Made by a program: the position numbers and the translations under genes. Positions 59,687-64,000 of a stretch of DNA of 64,000 nt are shown here, piece by piece. Under the pieces are notes generated by a model. It saw only the letters and a list, made by a program, of their open reading frames with translations, was not told where the DNA came from and made no database searches. This DNA is from JAVVHH01 sp963835135. Lineage in GTDB: Bacteria; Pseudomonadota; Alphaproteobacteria; Acetobacterales; Acetobacteraceae. Every line of letters begins with the position of its first letter. Position 1 is the first letter of the stretch. The DNA is taken from the NCBI GenBank assembly GCA_963835135.1, contig CAWIEF010000001.1:62001-126000 (forward strand), written 5' to 3'.

Positions 59687-60568
59687 TTGCGTCTCGGCAT
59701 CACCGACGACGAGCGTGCGGCCGCTTCGCTGTTGGCAGCGCTGGCCGCCGTGCTGGCGGCCGTCACCGCGTTCCCGATCCTGTATTCGCTGTGGATCAGC
59801 CTCTACGGCCTCAACCTGCGGCGCCCCACCCGCGTGCCCTTCGTCGGCCTCGGCAACTACGTCACCGTCCTGAACAACCCGCAATTCTGGGACGCCGTGG
59901 GCCGGACCGCGATCTTCGCCGTCATCTCCGTGTCCGCCATCCTCATCATCGCCACGCTCGCGGCGCTGCTGCTCGATCAAGACTTCCCGGGCCGGCGGAT
60001 CCTCAGCGCGTGCCTGCTGATCCCCTGGGCCATTCCCTCCGTCGTCAACGGCCTGATGTGGAAATGGATCTACGATTCCACCTACGGCGCGCTGAATGGC
60101 CTATTGCTCCAGATCGGCATCATCGATCACGCCGTCATCTGGCTTGGAGCAGCGGACAAGACGATCCCGCTGATCGCCAACGCCTTCGTCTGGAAGGAAG
60201 TCCCGCTCGCGGCGATCCTCCTGCTGGTCAATCTCAAGGCGATTCCGCCCGACCTCTACGCTGCCGCCCAGGTCGACGGCGCGCCGGCGCTGCAGCGGTT
60301 CCTGCACATCACGCTGCCTTCCCTGCGGCCCGGCTTCCTCCTCGTCGCGCTCTACGAGGCGATGATGGCGATCCGGCATTTCGACCTGTTCTTCCTTTTG
60401 ACCGAAGGCGGCCCCGGCGGCGCCAGCGACGTCCTGGCTTGGCGCATCTACGTCGAGACGTTCCGCAACCTCTCCTTCGGAACCGGCGCGGCGATGTCGT
60501 ACATCCTGGCCGTCGTCACTTTGCTCATGTCCTACGGTCTGATCCGTGCCCTCGCGCGCCGCGTCTGA
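59687..60568 (+). CDS. Sugar-type ABC transporter permease (MalF/UgpA-like)
   Basis: Inner-membrane permease of 293 residues, six helices. Opening FPILYSLWISLYGLNL and the EAA loop AAAQVDGAPALQRFLHITLPSLRPG are typical. It contains GLGNYVTVLNNPQFWDAVGRT, the standard N-terminal periplasmic region. TTG at 59687 is four bases after the binding-protein stop; no better start exists. Its 3' end overlaps the second permease by 23 bases. Confidence 0.92.
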   Translation: MRLGITDDERAAASLLAALAAVLAAVTAFPILYSLWISLYGLNLRRPTRVPFVGLGNYVTVLNNPQFWDAVGRTAIFAVISVSAILIIATLAALLLDQDFPGRRILSACLLIPWAIPSVVNGLMWKWIYDSTYGALNGLLLQIGIIDHAVIWLGAADKTIPLIANAFVWKEVPLAAILLLVNLKAIPPDLYAAAQVDGAPALQRFLHITLPSLRPGFLLVALYEAMMAIRHFDLFFLLTEGGPGGASDVLAWRIYVETFRNLSFGTGAAMSYILAVVTLLMSYGLIRALARRV

Positions 60569-61445
60569 TCGCAGGCTTTGGCGCGGTGCCGGGTTGGCGG
60601 CGGCGTCGGCCCTGCTGCTGGCCTACGTGCTCGCGCCCGTCCTTTGGCTGCTCTCCTCCTCGCTCCAGACCGAGCGCGAGATCGTCTCCATCCCGCCACA
60701 CTGGATCCCGGACCACCCGACCCTGCAGAACTTCATGGCCATCGTTACGACCGGGATGGGCTGGGCCGGCCCACCTGCCGGCAGCTTCATTCCGTCCGTC
60801 GCCGGCAGCCTGCTGCCGGCAATGGGCAACAGCATGGTCGTGGCACTCGCCGTCGTCGTGCTCAACCTCCTGATCGGGGTGCCTGCCGCCTACGCGCTCG
60901 CAAAGATCCGGTTCCGCGGTCGCAACCTGGCCCTCTATGCCATCTTGGCGACCCGGGTGATCCCTGACATCGCGCTGGTGGTTCCCTTCTTCCTCGTCGT
61001 GCGCAAGCTCGGCCTGCTGGACTCGCTGGTCTCGCTGGTCGTCACCTATCTCGCCGTGACCGTCCCGTTCTCCGTGTTCGTGCTGGCCAGCTTCTTCGAG
61101 CAAGTGCCCGACGATCTCGACCGTGCCGCCCGGGTCGACGGCTGCTCGCGGCTGCAAGTCCTGATGCGGGTCGTGCTCCCCCTCGCCCGGCCGGCGCTGG
61201 TCGCGGTCGGTCTGTTCGCCTTCCTGGCAAGCTGGAACGAGTTCTTGCTCGCCCTCATGTTCACCCAGACGCCGGCCTCGCAAACGCTGCCGATCGTCGT
61301 CGCCGGCATCACGTCCGACTTCACGGTCAGCTTCTCGTTCCTCAACGCCGCCGGTGTCTTGGCCGTCGTGCCGCCGGTGCTGCTGGCCATCGTCTTCGAA
61401 CGCTACATCGTCTCCGGCCTGACCGCCGGCGCGGTCAAGGGCTGA
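60546..61445 (+). CDS. Sugar-type ABC transporter permease (MalG/UgpE-like)
   Basis: Inner-membrane permease of 299 residues. Helix pattern plus LAPVLWLLSSSLQTEREI at the start, AYALAKIRFRGRN in the middle, and the EAA loop DDLDRAARVDGCSRLQVLMRVVLPLARP. GTG at 60546 lies inside the previous gene. Partner of the MalF-type permease; the ATPase gene begins three bases after its stop. Confidence 0.92.
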   Translation: MPSRAASDRRLWRGAGLAAASALLLAYVLAPVLWLLSSSLQTEREIVSIPPHWIPDHPTLQNFMAIVTTGMGWAGPPAGSFIPSVAGSLLPAMGNSMVVALAVVVLNLLIGVPAAYALAKIRFRGRNLALYAILATRVIPDIALVVPFFLVVRKLGLLDSLVSLVVTYLAVTVPFSVFVLASFFEQVPDDLDRAARVDGCSRLQVLMRVVLPLARPALVAVGLFAFLASWNEFLLALMFTQTPASQTLPIVVAGITSDFTVSFSFLNAAGVLAVVPPVLLAIVFERYIVSGLTAGAVKG

Positions 61446-61447
61446 GC

Positions 61448-62524
61448 ATGGCGCGCATCCGCCTCGACGCCGTCAGCAAGCGCTACTCCTCCGGCGCGCT
61501 CGCGATCAGCGGCCTCGATCTCGATATCCCGGATCAGGAGTTCGTCGTCCTGCTCGGCCCGTCCGGCTGCGGCAAGTCGACGACCCTCAACATGATCGCC
61601 GGGCTCGAGGAAATCAGCGGCGGCAGCCTATGGTTCGACGACCAGCGCATGAACGACGTACCGGTGCATCGGCGCGACATTGCCATGGTGTTCCAGAGCT
61701 ACGCCCTCTACCCCCACAAGACCGTCTTCGAGAACATCGCCTTCGGACTGCGGATGCGCGGGATGACGGACAGCGAGCTGAAGCGCCGGGTCGATGACGC
61801 CGCCGAGAAGCTCGAGCTCACGCCGTTGCTCGGGCGCCGCCCGGGCCAGCTCTCGGGCGGGCAACGGCAACGCGTCGCGCTCGGCCGCGCGATGGTGCGC
61901 GAGCCCGCCGTGTTCCTGATGGACGAACCGCTGAGCAATCTCGATGCCAGCCTGCGCGTGTCGATGCGCGCGCAGATCCGCCATCTGCATGCCGAGATGC
62001 GCAGCACGTTCGTCTACGTCACCCACGATCACGCCGAGGCGCTGACCCTGGCCGACCGGATCGCCGTCATGCGGGAGGGACTCATCGAGCAGCTCGGCAC
62101 CCCGGACGACATCTACGAGCGACCGGCCAACGTCTTCGTGGCGTCGTTCCTGGGCAGCCCGGCCATCAACCTGATCGAGGGCGAGTTGAGCACCGAAGGG
62201 GGGCATCCCTGCTTCCGGCGCGGCGGGGTGACCATCCCCCTCGCCATGCCTCTCGCGCCGTCTGGCCGGGCCGTCCTGCTCGGCATCCGGCCTGAGGATT
62301 TCGCCAGCCCAGAGCCCGGCGCACCATGCCTGCACGGCTCCGTCAAGATGCTGCTTCCCGCCGGGTCGGACCAGTTCGTCGAGCTCGACATCGCGGGGGT
62401 CACGGTGTTCGCCCGGGTCGGCAAGGAGGCCCGCATCGCGGAAGGCGAGACCCGGGGTCTCGGCCTCAACCCGGCGCGCCTGCATGTATTCGACGCTGTC
62501 ACGGGCCGGTCGCTCCGGCCGTGA
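61448..62524 (+). CDS. Sugar-type ABC transporter ATPase (UgpC/MalK-like)
   Basis: ATPase of 358 residues with the C-terminal TOBE/OB regulatory domain typical of MalK/UgpC. Walker A GPSGCGKST, Q-loop MVFQSYALYPHKTVFENI, signature LSGGQRQR, Walker B VFLMDEPLSNLDASLR and H-loop YVTHDHAEA. FLGSPAINLIEGEL starts the C-terminal domain. The stop overlaps the GTG of the molybdenum-hydroxylase gene (GTGA), which couples the importer to an oxidising enzyme. Confidence 0.94.
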   Translation: MARIRLDAVSKRYSSGALAISGLDLDIPDQEFVVLLGPSGCGKSTTLNMIAGLEEISGGSLWFDDQRMNDVPVHRRDIAMVFQSYALYPHKTVFENIAFGLRMRGMTDSELKRRVDDAAEKLELTPLLGRRPGQLSGGQRQRVALGRAMVREPAVFLMDEPLSNLDASLRVSMRAQIRHLHAEMRSTFVYVTHDHAEALTLADRIAVMREGLIEQLGTPDDIYERPANVFVASFLGSPAINLIEGELSTEGGHPCFRRGGVTIPLAMPLAPSGRAVLLGIRPEDFASPEPGAPCLHGSVKMLLPAGSDQFVELDIAGVTVFARVGKEARIAEGETRGLGLNPARLHVFDAVTGRSLRP

Positions 62525-64000
62525 CCACGCCGGACAGCCCCATCGGCCAGCGCCTGCGCCGTCGCGAGGACGCTCGGTTCCTGACCGGCCAGGGCCGCTA
62601 CCTCGACGATATCGTCTTCCCCGGCGCGCTCCACGCCGTCTTCGTGCGCTCCCCCCACCCGCACGCCCGCCTGCTCGGCATCGACGCGGTGGCCGCCCGT
62701 GCCGCGCCCGGCGTCGAAGCGATCGTCGATGGCCACGACCTCGCCCGCTGGACCGCGCCGCTGCACATGGCGCCGCCGATCGACGGCTTGCTGCCGACCA
62801 CCCTGGAGACGTTGCCCACCGCCAAGGTGCGCTTCGACGGCGATCTCGTCGCCTGCGTCGTCGCCCGCACCCGGGCCGCGGCCCAGGATGCGGCCGAGCT
62901 CGTCGTCGTCGACTACGAACCGCTGCCCGCCCTGGCCAGCGTGCCCGCCGCCCTCGCGCCGGGCGCGCCCCTCGTCGACGACGCGCTCGGCGCCAACCTC
63001 GTCTCCCACCAGGAGTTCTCCGCCGGCGACCCGGCCCACGCCTTCGCCACCGCCCATCGCATCGTCCAAGCCAGCTTCGTCCAGCATCGGCAAACCCATG
63101 TGCCGCTCGAACCACGCGGCTGTTGCGCGGAGTGGAACGAAGGCCACCAACACCTGACGCTGCACCTCGGCAACCAGGCGCCGCACCCGCTGCGCACGGC
63201 GCTTGCCGCCCGGCTGCGCCTCGAGGAGTCGCAAGTGACGGTGATCTGCCCCGACATCGGCGGCGCGTTCGGGCAGAAGATCGCGCTGGGCCGGGAGGAG
63301 CTGACCGTCGCGGCGCTGTCGCGCCAGCTCCGCCGGCCCGTTCGCTGGCGCGAGGAGCGCGGCGAGAACCTGATCGCCGCCGCCCATGCGCGCGAGCAGA
63401 CCGTACACACCAAGGCCGCCGTCGATCCGGACGGGCGCGTGCTCGCCCTCGACATGCAACTCGTGGAGGATTTCGGCGCCTATTGCTTCTACCCGGCCAA
63501 CTACATCGCCCGCGTGGTCGCGATGATCCTGACCGGTCCCTACCGGATCGAGAACTACCGCTTCGACGTGCAAGTCGTGCTGACCAACAAGTGCGGCGCG
63601 GGCCCGATGCGGGCGCCGATGGCCATCACGAGTTGGGTCATGGACGGCACGCTGGACGCCGTGGCTCGCGCGCTGTCGCTCGATCCCATCGAGGTCCGTC
63701 GGCGCAACATGCTGTCCGACGCCGATCTGCCCTACACCATGGCCACCGGCGAGGTCCTGCACGACGTCACCCCGCGCCAGACGCTCGAAGTCGCGCTGGC
63801 TTCCTTCGACATCGCTGCCTTCCGCACGCGACAGGCCGCCGACCGCGCCCGCGGCATCCAGCGCGGTCTCGGCATCTGCTCCGTCGTGGAGCCGACGACC
63901 TACGGCTCGGCGTTCTACAAGGCAGCCGGTATCGCCGGCTCCGGCCATGAGGCCGCATGGGTGAAGGTCGCGCCGTCCGGCTCCGTCGAGGCCTCGGTCG
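62521..64000 (+). CDS. Aldehyde oxidase/xanthine dehydrogenase family molybdopterin subunit, cut by window end
   Basis: Large subunit of a molybdenum hydroxylase of the CoxL/xanthine-dehydrogenase family; the first 493 residues are in the window. GTG at 62521 overlaps the ATPase stop. The N-terminal a/b-hammerhead begins RREDARFLTGQGRYLDDI with VRSPHPHARL. The molybdopterin-binding domain has IGGAFGQK, WREERGENL and GPMRAPMAITSWVMD where CoxL proteins carry the active-loop region YRGAGRPE. No FAD-binding or iron–sulphur subunit gene is visible upstream, so they should follow beyond 64,000. Likely to hydroxylate or oxidise the compound carried by the upstream importer (inference). Confidence 0.87.
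   Translation, partial: MTTPDSPIGQRLRRREDARFLTGQGRYLDDIVFPGALHAVFVRSPHPHARLLGIDAVAARAAPGVEAIVDGHDLARWTAPLHMAPPIDGLLPTTLETLPTAKVRFDGDLVACVVARTRAAAQDAAELVVVDYEPLPALASVPAALAPGAPLVDDALGANLVSHQEFSAGDPAHAFATAHRIVQASFVQHRQTHVPLEPRGCCAEWNEGHQHLTLHLGNQAPHPLRTALAARLRLEESQVTVICPDIGGAFGQKIALGREELTVAALSRQLRRPVRWREERGENLIAAAHAREQTVHTKAAVDPDGRVLALDMQLVEDFGAYCFYPANYIARVVAMILTGPYRIENYRFDVQVVLTNKCGAGPMRAPMAITSWVMDGTLDAVARALSLDPIEVRRRNMLSDADLPYTMATGEVLHDVTPRQTLEVALASFDIAAFRTRQAADRARGIQRGLGICSVVEPTTYGSAFYKAAGIAGSGHEAAWVKVAPSGSVEASV

Noticed and set aside
1..64000. tRNA, rRNA, CRISPR arrays, prophage or integrated element
   Set aside because: No cloverleaf-like sequence, rRNA segment, regularly spaced repeats, integrase or phage structural gene could be found by reading both strands; the gaps are too short for most of these.

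Overview
This window is about 64 kb of very GC-rich, densely packed bacterial chromosome. The gene set points to an alphaproteobacterium, most likely Rhodospirillales/Acetobacteraceae. The clues are a conserved block argH–lipoprotein–lysA–TIGR02302/DUF4175–MJ0042 zinc-ribbon–ftsE–ftsX–ydcF–plsC, a DUF2125 gene, a phaR/phaA pair, and an opgG/opgH pair. Many genes use GTG or TTG starts and overlap the preceding stop by 1–4 bases. I saw no rRNA, tRNA, CRISPR array or intact insertion sequence.

Layout. 1–2.6 kb: end of a branched-chain amino-acid type (Liv) ABC operon. 2.7–7.2 kb: a PRISE-type reductase, then a MarR regulator divergent from an aromatic-acid transporter and a flavin hydroxylase, with a perfect 20-bp palindrome between them. 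7.2–14.3 kb: an O-antigen-ligase-like protein, a GST, an omega-aminotransferase, a DUF5648 surface-type protein, two small membrane proteins and a TlpA-like thioredoxin. 14.3–26.8 kb: core block (arginine and lysine synthesis, cell division, envelope lipids, PHB regulation and synthesis). 26.8–40 kb: Nudix, DUF4174, an exporter-type ABC protein, an AbrB–Doc toxin–antitoxin pair with its operator, a SWIM/SNF2 helicase, opgGH, and a cyclase–TolB-like–TPR signalling protein. 40.2–57.3 kb: a large catabolic divergon. 57.4–58.1 kb: a broken nucleotidyltransferase and small-protein pair. 58.4–64 kb: a sugar-type ABC importer coupled to a molybdenum hydroxylase large subunit that runs off the window.

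The most interesting unit is the 40.2–56.5 kb divergon. Leftward, seven genes encode an NMT1/SsuA-like ABC importer, an FAD oxidoreductase, a CaiB-type CoA-transferase, an enoyl-CoA hydratase and a deaminase-like amidohydrolase. Rightward, ten genes encode a second NMT1-type importer, an arylformamidase-like hydrolase, an aspartate-dehydrogenase-like enzyme and a complete Liv importer. The rightward operon has an excellent sigma-54 (-24/-12) promoter 32 bases before its start codon. I infer uptake and breakdown of a nitrogen-containing organic compound under nitrogen control; the substrate is unknown.

Quality note: five otherwise well-conserved genes (lysA, opgG, livM, livF and a small gene near 57.5 kb) carry six apparent single-base insertions, always +1. 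This looks more like systematic sequencing error than decay and should be resolved before those genes are called pseudogenes.
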